Below are positions 32,601 through 44,600 of a DNA stretch of 64,000 bases, piece by piece. The notes under the pieces were generated by a model. That model ran no database searches. It was not told the DNA's origin and saw only the letters and a list, made by a program, of their open reading frames with translations. The DNA comes from Taeniopygia guttata (lineage: Eukaryota > Chordata > Aves > Passeriformes > Estrildidae): contig NC_133024.1 in the NCBI RefSeq assembly GCF_048771995.1, forward strand, positions 58,238,501 through 58,302,500. Reading direction: 5' to 3'. The translations under genes were made by a program, and so were the position numbers. Position 1 is the first letter of the stretch. Each line of letters opens with the position of its first letter.

Positions 32601-35600
32601 TATGTCTAGCCACATTCCAGAGGATTTTATACAGGCATCTGTCATTTGTGGTGTCTGTACTTTCTGTCTTGGTTTTATGTCTCCTTAAATTGGGTACCTT
32701 GAAAAATGTCTTTGTCCATATTCAACAAAAATAACCATTTTTCCCATTCAAGGAGCATAGCTTGTGAACCTGTCCTGAAATAATTTGTTTCATTAGCCAC
32801 CTTTTTACATCATATCCTTTGAATCTTAAAAGAGCTGAAACTCTTCTAGGCATTTCCCTAGAGCTGCCAGTTACCTTAAAAATGTAATATGCTTGTATGT
32901 CGACAGGATCATCAAAGGGCAAGGTGATATTCACAGTGGCAGATGAGACATGCAATAAATAGATGGGATTTGTACATAAGGAGTACAAGCTGTTGAGATG
33001 CTCCTGAAAGGTGAAGAGGGCCTGATTTCTGCACCTTTCCCCTGGCCCTTCTTTGTTGCTGTCATCACACAAAAATAATTTAACGTCATACAATATTAGC
33101 AGCTTCTTGTCTTAATTCATGGTGATGGCAAACCTATCAATCACTAATGAACTAATGAAACTTCTCACTGTCACATCTGTCTGTCTAGAGCAGGTATCTT
33201 CAAATGTTGAGCACTATGGAATTGCATTAATGTATTTTTAATGTACGTTCTGGCATTTAAGAAAGGTAAATTTCATCTAAAGGTATTTCAAAAGTTCTGA
33301 GAGGATCCCAGCCAAGCATGGGTGATTTCTGTCATTAGCCAGCCTTGTAACTTACACTGGTATTCCAGTCAAGTACAGCTGTTAGTTAATTCTGTAGTGA
33401 CATCCACTTACCTCCATGAATGGATGCATGAAGTATGCATGGAAGCGTTGCAGAAATGGGACACTGTCTCGTTCTCTGCATAACTCATATATTTGTGTCT
33501 AAATGGCAGTTTGTAGCAAAGAGCTGAAACATGTGATTTCCACTCAGTCCAAACCTATATTCAATTGAAAATTAAAACATCTAACATGCTTTGTTGGATA
33601 AAAACATCTAACAGGTTAGATGAAAACATCTAATATCTACTGGCACATATTCAGAAGTTTCTGCCCTTTGTTTCCCCTTTTTCCTGTTTATTCCACAAGA
33701 AAGTCCATCATCTTTGCAATCATATAAATCTTTTGGGACTTAGGCATATGCTATGCTTTTAATAGTACTTTAGGCCCCTTGGAGATTGTTCTTGTCTTTC
33801 ATTTATAGCATTTACATGTAAGCATACAGATGATTTTCTTGGAGAGATATTGTTCCTCACATAAAAGCAATCCTCAAATTGACCATGGGTAAGCTTTTAT
33901 GTGCCATACCTATGAATGTCATTCTCTTGACAGTATTTGTGTGGATGTGTGTAGATATGTAGCACCTAGTTCATAATGTTTATGTGAGAGCACACCTGTA
34001 CATAGAGATGTATATACATGCCCTGGTTTTGCCCAATATAACAATGCCAACTTGTGTGTTGAGCCAAAAAAACTTAAAACTATACAGTGCTTGAGATGCT
34101 GCATTGTTTTTATTATAGTATTTTTTTATATCAGATAACTTGCAGGATGTTTACAGATGCTTATTAATATTTAACTTATACAATGGGGTGGCAGGATGTT
34201 TATGATTGTTGTCAGCTAAAGAATTGTATATGATTCTGGGTGAAATGTTGGCTTTTTTGAAATCCTTGGCAAAGCTCCCATTGATCTCACTGGGGCCAAG
34301 ATTAAACTCTTCTGAATCTATTGTTTACGGGCTATTTTCCTACTGTGATAATTTTTTTAATGAGTGAAATGTATTTATTTTTTCCCAATGTGAAATATGC
34401 AGTTTCTATTTGGATTTTTCTATGGAACCTGCAAACTACAACACAGGTGGGAATATATGCCTCAGAGACTGTACAGAATTTTTCATTGATCTGGTCCTTG
34501 AATATGTCTAAGAAAATACCTTCTAAAATAACTTTTGTAAGATTTAATACAGAATCCTCTTAAAAGAGATCACCTTTCATGCCTCTCTCATCTCACAAAG
34601 AGGGAATGCAATGTGGCAGGTGAATGTGAAGAATTATTCCATGATAAAAAGTAGTTCTGTCTGTTTTCTATACTTACTGATCTCGTGCAGCTCACCTGTC
34701 TTTGCAGATCTGGTATAAGACACTTGAAGTACCTTATCCAGAAGTACCTTATTGGGGAAAAAAAAAAAAAGTTACATAGTAAGTATGTGGGTTTAAGCTT
34801 CTCGTCAAGACATGGAGCTATCTTCAGAGCCAGTGTGTTGAATGACTTTATATTCCATGGATCAGTTAAAATGATGAAAATGTTAAATGGTAAGGCAAGT
34901 CAGACAGCTGCTTGACATTAGAGAAATCACTTGTCTAAAAGCAGAAGGAACAGTTCTTTAATAGCACAAGGAGGAAATATACCATAATGCAGCGCTTCCT
35001 AAATCCCTTTCCAGGGTATCTTTTAATTATGCATGCTCAAAGTGTATTCTTCCTGTAAAAAAACCATATGGCTGTGAAACAGCTAGATAGATGCATCCTA
35101 ATTTCTTCATCTAAGGCTAAAATACCATTTTTAAACAAGAGCTGTCATGCACTTTGAAATACATATGTTGGGAACAGGTAAGTTTATATTTATCATAGAT
35201 AAGTCATCCCAGGGGTAGTCGGACTTGTAAAATGATGTAGTATGTCAAGGTTATCAAAAGCTGAAGAAATAACAAAGCAGACACCTTCCTTCACAAGGCT
35301 CTTTCTGAAGACATCTGTGCAAATGCCCACCACTTCCAGGAATCTTTTCCTATAATTTTGTTTAAGAAAGGATCATATTCAGATTCCTATCCTTCCCTTT
35401 GCTAATAAGGCAGGAAGTATGCACCTTGGTTGAAATTTCTAGGAGTTTGTTGGCTGTAGAAACAGACCTCAAAGAATAGACATTTGAGGCAATCACTAGG
35501 TTTGCAAAGGATACACAGGGCTCTGTCTGGGCTCGTTAGTCTGCTAATGTGGCTCTGACCACAGATTGGTGGGAGAAAAAGCTCCTTGGTGCTTCACATG

Positions 35601-36608
35601 GTGGCAAGGCTCTGTGGTTGTCAGTGGGGGCAGACAGGTGCCAAGCAAGCAGACTCCTTTCCTTTTGCGTATTGGTTGGCTTTCTGCAATTCTAATCAGG
35701 ACTGGAGTTCAGGACACACCTTTATTTGTCTGCAAGGCCATGTGATATCTGAGGAAATGAGGAGGAAGTGGCTGAAGGTCTGGATTCTGCCTTTGGTTTC
35801 TTGCCAGTGGAGCTGGTGTAAGACTGGGGGCAGTGTAGTTAACCTCTGAGTACCTCACTTTCTCCACCCAAGGGAATAGGGATGCTCACCACCTCTGTAC
35901 AGCCCCCTCAAGTCCTGTCGGAGAGCAGTGTTATATAAACAGCTGAGTTTTACCCACACTATTATATGTAGTAAAAATAAATTACTTCTGTCTATAACAC
36001 TGCAAGAATTGCTTTTCCTAGTTCCAGTTCTCTTTGATGACCTACTATGTCCTGGGCAGTCAGTTTTAAGGCTTAGCAATTGCTCTAATGCTTAGAATTA
36101 CACACATAGCAGGCTCTGTTTGCTGCAGAAAAGAATAAAACTTTAAACTGCCTGACAAAACTTGCCAATGAAGTATATCTAACAGGGCAGGGGTGTAACT
36201 TTTGGCTTTATTTACTTGTAATAATGGTAAGGAACAGTGAATTTTGTTTGTTTACATACTGTTTACAATGGCACAGTTTTATTTTTAATATATAAAAACA
36301 ATTGAGGTATTTATTGCATATACTATTTTAAAGATGTTTTATGTGTTTTCACCTTTGGAATATATTGTTACATTTCCTTGTACAGATAATTTGGGTGGCT
36401 TTGTTAATATAGTTAGTAATTTTTATGACTACTAAGTGACCAGTTTTCCGTGCCTTTTTATTGTTGGATGCATGATTACATATTTATTATTGTATGGAAG
36501 TCACTGAGATGTGTATTTTTGTATTCTGCTGGAAGCAATGGTTGATTTTATTGTACATGATAAGAGATGCCTTCCATAACAGGCACTCGTATGAGATCTT
36601 CCTTCTCA

Positions 36609-36614
36609 AATAAA
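36609..36614 (+). terminator. DGKH: Candidate distal polyadenylation signal of DGKH
   Basis: Canonical AATAAA in CTCAAATAAACAG, with a downstream T-rich/GT stretch (TTTATTTTGTGTCT at about 36647-36660) that could serve as the downstream element. Earlier AATAAA copies at 29651, 32057 and 36134 are alternatives. Confidence 0.5.
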
Positions 36615-37158
36615 CAGAATGCATTCAATGTATATGAGTCCCTGAATTTATTTTGTGTCTAGAAATCAGTGGAAATGTTTGAACATCATGACACTTAATT
36701 TTAGATGTTGTCCATTCAAAATGTGGGCTGTTACCAATGTCATCAAATCTAAACCAGAATTCTCCATTGAAATCAATGCAATGGCAACTCCTTGGCACAA
36801 TCTAAGGCTTTGGAATTTAAAAGAAAACTCAAAACTACATAAAATTTGGATGAATGACTATCAAGTGTCATTTCTACTCAGTCTGCCAAGGACTGCCTGA
36901 AAATTGTTTTAAATTAGGGGCTTTGAATACAGCTTTTATACATCCTCCACATGGCTATGTGCAAACTCTGATGTTAAGTCCCTGTGCATGTAGGTGTTTA
37001 TATTTGCAGGGATCTTCTGCTGGATCTTGCTGCCACACAGCGTATTAAGTGTAAAAACAGATTTGCATTTGCATCCATGGTAACAACAGCCATTAAAACA
37101 GAACATTCAGTAGCACACATTTTTCCACGGGTAAGCGGCAGTAAAGCAAAAACAGTAA

Positions 37159-37182
37159 AGCCCATACTCAGCAGTATGGGCT
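37159..37182. repeat. Perfect inverted repeat (10-bp arms, 4-bp loop)
   Basis: AGCCCATACT, loop CAGC, then AGTATGGGCT. A weaker 5-bp stem GTGCC...GGCAC follows at 37183-37197. It is not followed by a T run, and no RNA family is recognised. Confidence 0.85.
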
Positions 37183-38085
37183 GTGCCTTGCTGGCACCAG
37201 CCCTAATAAACAGCCACGGGGGTTGATTCGAGAGGGCCATTCTGCAGGCAAGCACCAGCTGCTGTGTTGTAGGTCAGTGAGCTACTAAGCTGGTACCTAG
37301 CACAAGATATGAAAGTAACCACATCAATGGCATATACAGAAGGAAAATTATAGTGTGTAGAAACCTAAGCCAGCTCACGAAGACTGTAATCTTGTGATTG
37401 ATGAAGTTGTCTTGTGGTTGGGATCCCATTGTCCTGAATGATCATACGCTGGAGAGGCAATTTTGTGGATAACCCAGAAAGCTTACAGGTCAGTCCTGGG
37501 GGGTTCAGTGCACCATGAATTCCAGGTGCTTACAGTTCTCTTAGGATTGAAGCCTGTACTTTAATTTTAGGTTTGTTTTGGTAGGATTCAATTTCTTTAA
37601 CCAAACTGAAATGGTTAGTTTCAATAATCAAAGCTGTGGTATAAATGAGAGACTGAAGTAGGAGAAATAACTCATGGGGTAAAGTAGGGAACACCACAAA
37701 GGATGGCACTCTGCAGTACATGAGGAGACAAGGTGTTATTGTGTTTGGACACTGGGAACTCCCCAGAATTTCTTCTAGAAATTAGACTGCACAGTATGGT
37801 AGGCTTCCCACAGTTCATCTTGACGAAAAATTAGTTTTCTGTGAATAAGAAGTCAAAGAATGTGGAAAAAAAGTCATTGGATTATGAGCCTTAACGTTGA
37901 AGATGCACTGAGGGAAGTTTTTAATAATTTTGAGAGAAGTTTGGTAAATAAATGAACAGTTCATACCACATGTGAATACTTGTGGCATATAATCACTCCG
38001 TTCATCTCAGTGGCACCAAATATCTGATGATGAAGTCTGAAACTGCTAACCTTTAACTTCTATCACTAAATTAATGAAAATCTGA

Positions 38086-38110
38086 AAAAAAAAAATTAAA
38101 AAAAAAAAGA
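38086..38110. repeat. A-rich simple sequence
   Basis: Two A runs of about 11, separated by TT. No retrocopied gene is recognisable immediately upstream. Confidence 0.8.
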
Positions 38111-41100
38111 AGGTTGTAGACAGGCAAGCATTGAAATTGGAAGTGCTGAAGCAAGTCTAACAGAATTATTACTCAGAATTGTCAGATAGGGCTGCATGGA
38201 TGACTTGTCTAAAACAAAATATAGTAGCAAATTATTTAAAGAGGTTTAGTGGGGATGGCATGATTAACTACAAGGGCAAAAATGAAACTGGTGCAGTATT
38301 AACATTTCATGTTAATATTAAAATATTGGAACAGTGAGCATAGTAAAAAGTGAGAAACAAAAATTACTTCTTAAATTAGGCCATTCAAGCCACTAAAAGT
38401 TTGTGTTTTGGTTAAAATCTGCCCATTCTGGAGGCAGATATAGGAATATGACATTAGCCTGAATTGGTCATATATTTAACTAGGAGTTTGGCCCATTTCC
38501 TTTGGAGTCATTCCAGATTTTTTCCTAATTACATGAATGCAGTTCTGATCATATTTGTAACTATACTTTTGCAGAATAAAATATGACAATGGAGTCACAA
38601 CCTCAGTCATCCCCAGCCATCCAATGGTAAGAAGATGTTGTGGATTGAATGTCTTGAAAGCATGACAAAACACAAGGCAGGTGCAATAGCTTCTGTCCTG
38701 GCCAAATGCTCGCAGATGAATGAAAGCAGCAGCTGGCCCATGCCCTCCTCCTTCAGATGAGAACCGAGGGGATCTACACGGAAGAGCATCTTTCTTTTTA
38801 TAGAGGGAGAGATGAGAGATGTCATGGTGATGAAATGGGATGTCCTGGGATGTGGCAGATGCCTCACTGAGGCAGCAGGATTTTTTGCTCTAGTTCTAAT
38901 TTCCATTTCCTTTCCCTGACAGCAGTGCACAGCTGTGCCTGCACTTGCCACTCTGAACTCATTCCTCCCCTCTGCCCTTTAGCTGCTATTTGCATCTCCC
39001 ATGGCTCAAAGACTTCAGCCCTTCTCAGGTACCTACTGTTATTTCCCAATTACACTTTGCCAAGTTCACTTTCCTTTCTTCAATTTCATAGGGAAAAAAA
39101 AAAAAATCATCTATCTGCTGCCTAGTGACATTAATGTAACAGCAGATATGTGTCCTCCCGGCAGCCAGGCTATCCTCTGAGTAGAGCAGTTCATTAATTT
39201 CAGGAAGACACGTAATACCTCTGAATCCCTAACACATGGCCCTTGTAATGATAATAATAATCATCTGCTAATGGTGTGTTTTCCCTTCCTCTGAGGAAGC
39301 ACAACTTTGCTCAGACTTTCTGGGCACAGTGTTTCCAACCCGCTGTTGAAGCCATCAGTACTCTGAAGGTCAAGTCACAAAGAAGCCTGCAAGTGGTGTA
39401 AGAGTATGTTCTTCTGATTTATGCCCGATGACTTGTCCAACTAACTTGCTTAAAAGTGTTAATACAGTCAGTCCGAAATCTTAGGGGGCTATTTTCAGGT
39501 GAATAAAAAGGAAAAAAATGTTTAAAAAATTCAAGATGCCATGGAGCTGTTCCCAACACATATTTTTTTTGGAGTGAGGGGAAGCTGCTTTTTTAAGGAT
39601 TGTAGGTTCGGAGGTCACTTCAGAGTACCTGCACTAAAAGCTTGGTAGCAAGGTTTTCATCCTATTCTTTCTCCTTCACCAGCTCCTGTAAACTGTGGGA
39701 GGAGCAGGTGGGTTCTGGAGCCAACTCCTCATCCAAGGCAGAGTGACAGTTTAGAGGAGAGTGCCTTACCTGGAGTGTGGGGGCAACCCCTTCCTGAAAT
39801 TAAAACCCATGCACTTGAATAGAACAGGAAGTTATGAAATGAGTTTTCTTTTTCAAGCACTGACTTTCTGTGAAGATGAGGCTTAAATAATTCTGCTCCG
39901 GCATTCCATCTCTCACTTCCTCACTTTCGAGCCTTCATCTTCCACACCACTGTGTCTTGAGCATCTTCTTTCAGGTATTCCACAGACCATAAACCCAAGG
40001 AAATGTGGGGACAGGAGCAACATTCTAGAGCAACATTCTAGATCAAGAGGAGGGAGAGCATCAAACAGCATTGACTGCCTTGTAAAATATTCTTCCAGAT
40101 GCCAGCTGAATTCACATCTTTCATTTATTATCTTACCTCATCAAAAGAAAATAATTGAATGAGTTTATATATTAATAAAAATCAAATATCTTCCTTAGAG
40201 AATTTATAAAGGAACTAGGCAGCTACACAGGAAGAGATGGAGGGGACAATACCTGTGCCAGCTCTGCTGCTTCAAAACATAATGAGCAGCATAAATTTTA
40301 CAGTTGCAGTGTAAAATCTTCACAGAGTTGTCTTAAGAAGGTATATACTGCTTTAAAAATCAAATGTTCTCAGAATTAAAATTTCAATATATCTCTCTGT
40401 GACCACTCGGCCATGAAAATGATTACTCTGTAAATCTCAGAATCTTAAGCCTATTTAAATTATTGGCATGAGAGTTAATTAAATCTTTCAAACATTGTGG
40501 AAAGAGTAGCCCGGGCAAATGAGCTTAAATTGTTGAAAACTACAATAACAATTAATTATGTCAGGCCAATCAATCATAATTTATTTCTCAGTCAATAAGA
40601 ACTACTGTTAATGGCTGATTAAACTCAATTAAGGTTTGATGGAAGCACTAGTTTTTAAATACAGGTTAAATTATTGTATCATTTACTAGCAGGATCAAAA
40701 ATACATAATGGCTCATTTTTTCAATATAAATCCTCTCTCAAAACATATATATTTTGAAAACAAGATTCAATGTCCTTGGTTTTGTTAGCTGGCTGGGCAA
40801 TCTAGGCTTTTATTAAAGACTTTTTCCCTTGCTGGATTAAATGGAGAAAAACTTGAATCATAAACCCTTGTGGTTCTTTTACATCTGTTTAGCTAATACC
40901 AAGTTTAAATGCTTCTGATATCCAGACTAATCCCTGAGGGAGTGGAAAGAAATAATACTTCTTAATTTAGAGAGGACTAGACCCTGTAGACCTACTGGCT
41001 TTGTTATTTGTGGGAATCTGACCATCAGGTTGCCTTTGGCTTGGTAGAGGGGGTTTGCCTGGAGGAATCACAGTGCTGAAAAGATGTTATATTACATTTT

Positions 41101-41433
41101 ACCCATCCATTCATGTTCCCATTCTAGCTTCCAGGCTCACTTGTTGCTGCCATCAGTTTCCCACCTCCCAAATTAAACAGAGAAAAATGAGACTTTTAGG
41201 GTGCATACCAGGTTAAAATTCTGTTGCACCTTAGTTTTAGGCACTGAGTGATTCTCATGTGTAAGGCATCAGTGAGAATAAGTTATGTGTAATGATGCTG
41301 TTAAAATTTGTTAAATCACTTACTATTTCACCAAAGTTTTGTTTGCATTCAATACTAACTGATTTTTAATTTTGTTTATTTAGTGGTTCAAGGCCTGTAG
41401 TTAACCCAAGTTTTCCTTTTGCACTGACTCTTT

Positions 41434-41631
41434 TTACTGGACCAGAATAGAAGTCATTCTTTGAGAGAGACACAAATTACAACTGTTAGGAGGACTTTCC
41501 AAGAAGACATTAAATACCTCAACCAAAATGCAGTTTCTATGGCTTAATCCCACACTTTGCAGGTCAACTACATCTCTTATCTTCCATTCTCCTCTGGCCT
41601 CAGTGTCTTTAAGGGCACCCAATGCCAACAT
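41434..41631 (-). pseudogene. Possible coding-like fragment, unrecognised
   Basis: A minus-strand open frame of 65 codons with protein-like composition (for example DVVDLQSVGLSHRNCILVEV then FNVFLESPPNSC). It has the same orientation as the fragments at 47066-48650 and could be part of the same eroded gene. No family recognised, and chance is a real possibility. Confidence 0.2.
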
Positions 41632-44600
41632 TGATGGTGTCTCTCCCTTCCAACACAGGATTCATGTTTTACAGAGGTGATGAAGTTTTAGCATGACTAG
41701 CACGATGTATAAAATAGATGCACAACTTGTGCAAATTGTACTTTTCATCTTCTCTTTCACACAGAAACGGATGGGATTGCCCATTTCCTTTAAAAGCAGG
41801 CCACCTAGTGCTTGCAGAGGTTCAGCACAGAGAGGAGCCCACTGCCAGCACTTTGGTTTGCTCCCTCCCTCATTTGCACTCCCTTCAAACCATGGAGCTG
41901 CTCACCTACTTTTCAAAACACACTGTGCCACCATGCAACTTAAAATAACAGAAACTTCAGGTTGTTGATTTCACAGGCCTGTTTCCTGTCTGGCTCTCTG
42001 CTACTTGCTTTGCTCCAGCCCTGGGTTTTGTCAGACCCCTCTGTCAACCAGTATTAATGCCCTAATATGGCCAAAAAGCATCAAGGAACATGACAATGTG
42101 ATTGGGATCAGCTGGATTAATGAACTAAGCCAAGGGTAGAAGGATCTAGCACCAGGAGTGGCCCAGCGAGGAGGCAGTACTGGGAGAAAAGAAGACAAAA
42201 GAGAAAGATAAAACAATATTCCCTTTTCACCACCACCAACAAGCCAGCAGAAACCACATCCTCAGGTTCACCAGAGAAAAAGAGGATTAAGGTAGAAACA
42301 TTGACAGCTTCTCATCCTCCAGACTGACATCAGGGAAAAATAAGAGGAAAAAAATATGCCCCAGTCCTTTACATGGACTATTAAAAATTATGAGCCAGTA
42401 GTAGCCATACTGGAATGTGACATCTCCAAAGAAAGCCGGAAGGCACAGCCCAGAATGATGTTACTAATTCTGTAGCTGTATGACTAGACACGTAACCAGT
42501 GTCCCAGGAAGACACTTTATCCCAGCATTTTGCTGGAGCTTCCTTTCCTCCCAGTGAGACAAGGAGAAGACCCAGACACCTGCTGTTATTAATGGTCCTG
42601 TGGCACTTCTTATAGAATGTCTAAATTCTGGTGAAGGTAAACCCTGTCTGAATTTTGCTTTGGATAAATCTCTCTGTGACAGGTGAGTTTGGAGTGTTTT
42701 GTGCATGTGTAAGAAGTGTAAATACTGAGCTATGCAGCCCTGGATATTGTATAGCACAGCTAAATTCAGTCCTGCATGGCTGCCAATGTATTTGGCAATA
42801 TTCTCTTTTTATTGTTGGGGTTTAGACTTTTAGTTAAAATGAAAAATCAGTAATTTTTCATTCTAATCTGTTTTTAAAGATGTGTAGAGCTCTTATTTTT
42901 ATTAAAAATGAAGAAAAAAAGAAATGTAACACTAGCTAGAGGATCAGTCTTCATCAACAACAAGAAAATTCCTGGAAAAGCTATGTCTTATCCTGTAAAA
43001 CTTGAGAAAATTATTGAATGACAGAAGTTATAAATAAATGTTTTCTATATTTGGTCTGCATTGGGTAATGGGCACCTTCATATATATCTTTTGTTAACCA
43101 CAAAGAATACAGGCTGCACTGTTGTATCTGGGATGGAAATCCTGACATTTCTATAGTGGTAGGAAATTTAATAGTAGAAGAGTTCTAAACAAGAATCTTT
43201 CCAAACAAAAAAAAGGCTGCAATTTTGCTCCCCAGTGCATTGTCCTGTTGGCAGAACTTTACTTTTGACTTAGGATCATTTCACATTAGCTCTGTATCGC
43301 CCTGACAAGTCTTCACCTGCAGTGTGCATTACTATCTTTCCTGAAAAGAACTGGAGAACACCCACACTAAAAAGCCTCAGCAGAACACTTTATTTTAATG
43401 AATATAATGTATTTTCTCTAGCACAGTGTGTATTTTTCACTCACATACACATATATAATGCCCTCAAATACACCATATAGCTATGCTGTTGCAATTTATT
43501 ATTCATATTAATTATAAATATTAATTTCAAATTTCCAAATATTTTAAAACTCATCACTTATAAAGCTGTAATTAATTTTACTTGGAAATCCAGCCTCATA
43601 ATCAATCATCAGTATCTATCAGGTTTCTGCAATCTCATCAAATGAATTTACATTAAAAAAATTATCCTCCCCTGGCACACTTGAGACAGAAGGGGACCAA
43701 AAAAAACAGCCTTGAATTAAAAACAAGCCAAAGGCAGGAAGCTATAATTTGTACTCTGGATCCTGGCACATTTCTCATTTCACATACCAGTTATCAGGAG
43801 TGGCCTTGTGTATTCTAAAACTGTCCCTCATAAAAAAAAAAAAAATCCAAACTTCTATTTTTGTGATAGGGAAAAATGAGCCCTAAAGCTGCAAAGGCGT
43901 AAAAGGCTCCTCCTCCCTGGATCCTGAAGGAGACAGGAGGAGAAAGGGTGCCTTTGAGCAAACCTGTCTTGCCAGAGCCTGAGGCAACCAAGATGGGAGA
44001 CCAAAACATTGGATTGCTTCCTAGCAGGAGCCACATGCAGAGTCCTCGTGATCCTTCTGAAACCCCGGAGTTCTTCCCCACACAAATCATTCATCTCCAT
44101 CAGCTCTCAACCACAAAAAAATCCTGGAAAATGAACACATTTTGCCAATGAACAAGAAATCGGATCAATGTAACTTCATTTTCTGGTGCAAAAATAGTAA
44201 AGCTGGGCTTGTAGGGGAAGGGAAATCCATTTCCATTTTTCTCCTTTGGTATAATGTCTTTTAAAGGGTGTATTACTAGAGAATCCATCATCAATATGTT
44301 ATTGTTAACTTACCCTTCAGTGGCTTTATTATACTCATAAAGAATTGGGTGGTTCAACACTTATGACTATTACAGACCTTTTAGCATAAAGTAAAGAGAT
44401 ACAAATATTATCAGTGCTTCAGCTACTAATTTCTTTTCTGTATCCCATCCTCATTGCCCCTAGGGAACCAAAAACCATAGTTGATAAATCCTTATGTAAC
44501 TTTTAGTAGCATATTTTTCAATAAACTATTTGACTGCAATCTCTCAAGATAACCAACTTGAAGGGACAAGCCTCCGTATTTCCATGTACTCCAAGCTCAT

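Larger units (their letters stand above)
25851..36640 (+). other. DGKH: Probable very long DGKH 3' untranslated region
   Basis: About 10.8 kb of AT-rich sequence with no coding exon and no recognisable mobile element. It carries 3'UTR-like words such as a Pumilio site TGTAAATA (29644-29651), scattered ATTTA motifs, and candidate internal AATAAA signals at 29651, 32057 and 36134. The strong AATAAA at 36609, followed by T/GT-rich sequence, is the likely distal end. Absence of repeats over 10 kb is consistent with transcribed, constrained sequence. The extent is inference. Minus-strand open frames inside it (for example 32722-33093) have no recognisable family. Confidence 0.5.
36641..41430. other. 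Intergenic sequence, DGKH to antisense remnant
   Basis: No gene recognised. It contains a perfect 10-bp-stem hairpin at 37159-37182, A-rich runs at 38086-38110, and AT-rich blocks at about 39125-39300 and 40450-40680 rich in homeobox-type TAATTA/ATTAAT words. A tandem 15-bp repeat (GAGCAACATTCTA twice) lies at about 40015-40044. Confidence 0.6.

Noticed and set aside
32722..33093. 123-codon minus-strand open frame in the presumed 3'UTR
   Set aside because: No recognisable motif, no CpG promoter, no supporting exon structure. Length is within chance for AT-balanced DNA of this size.
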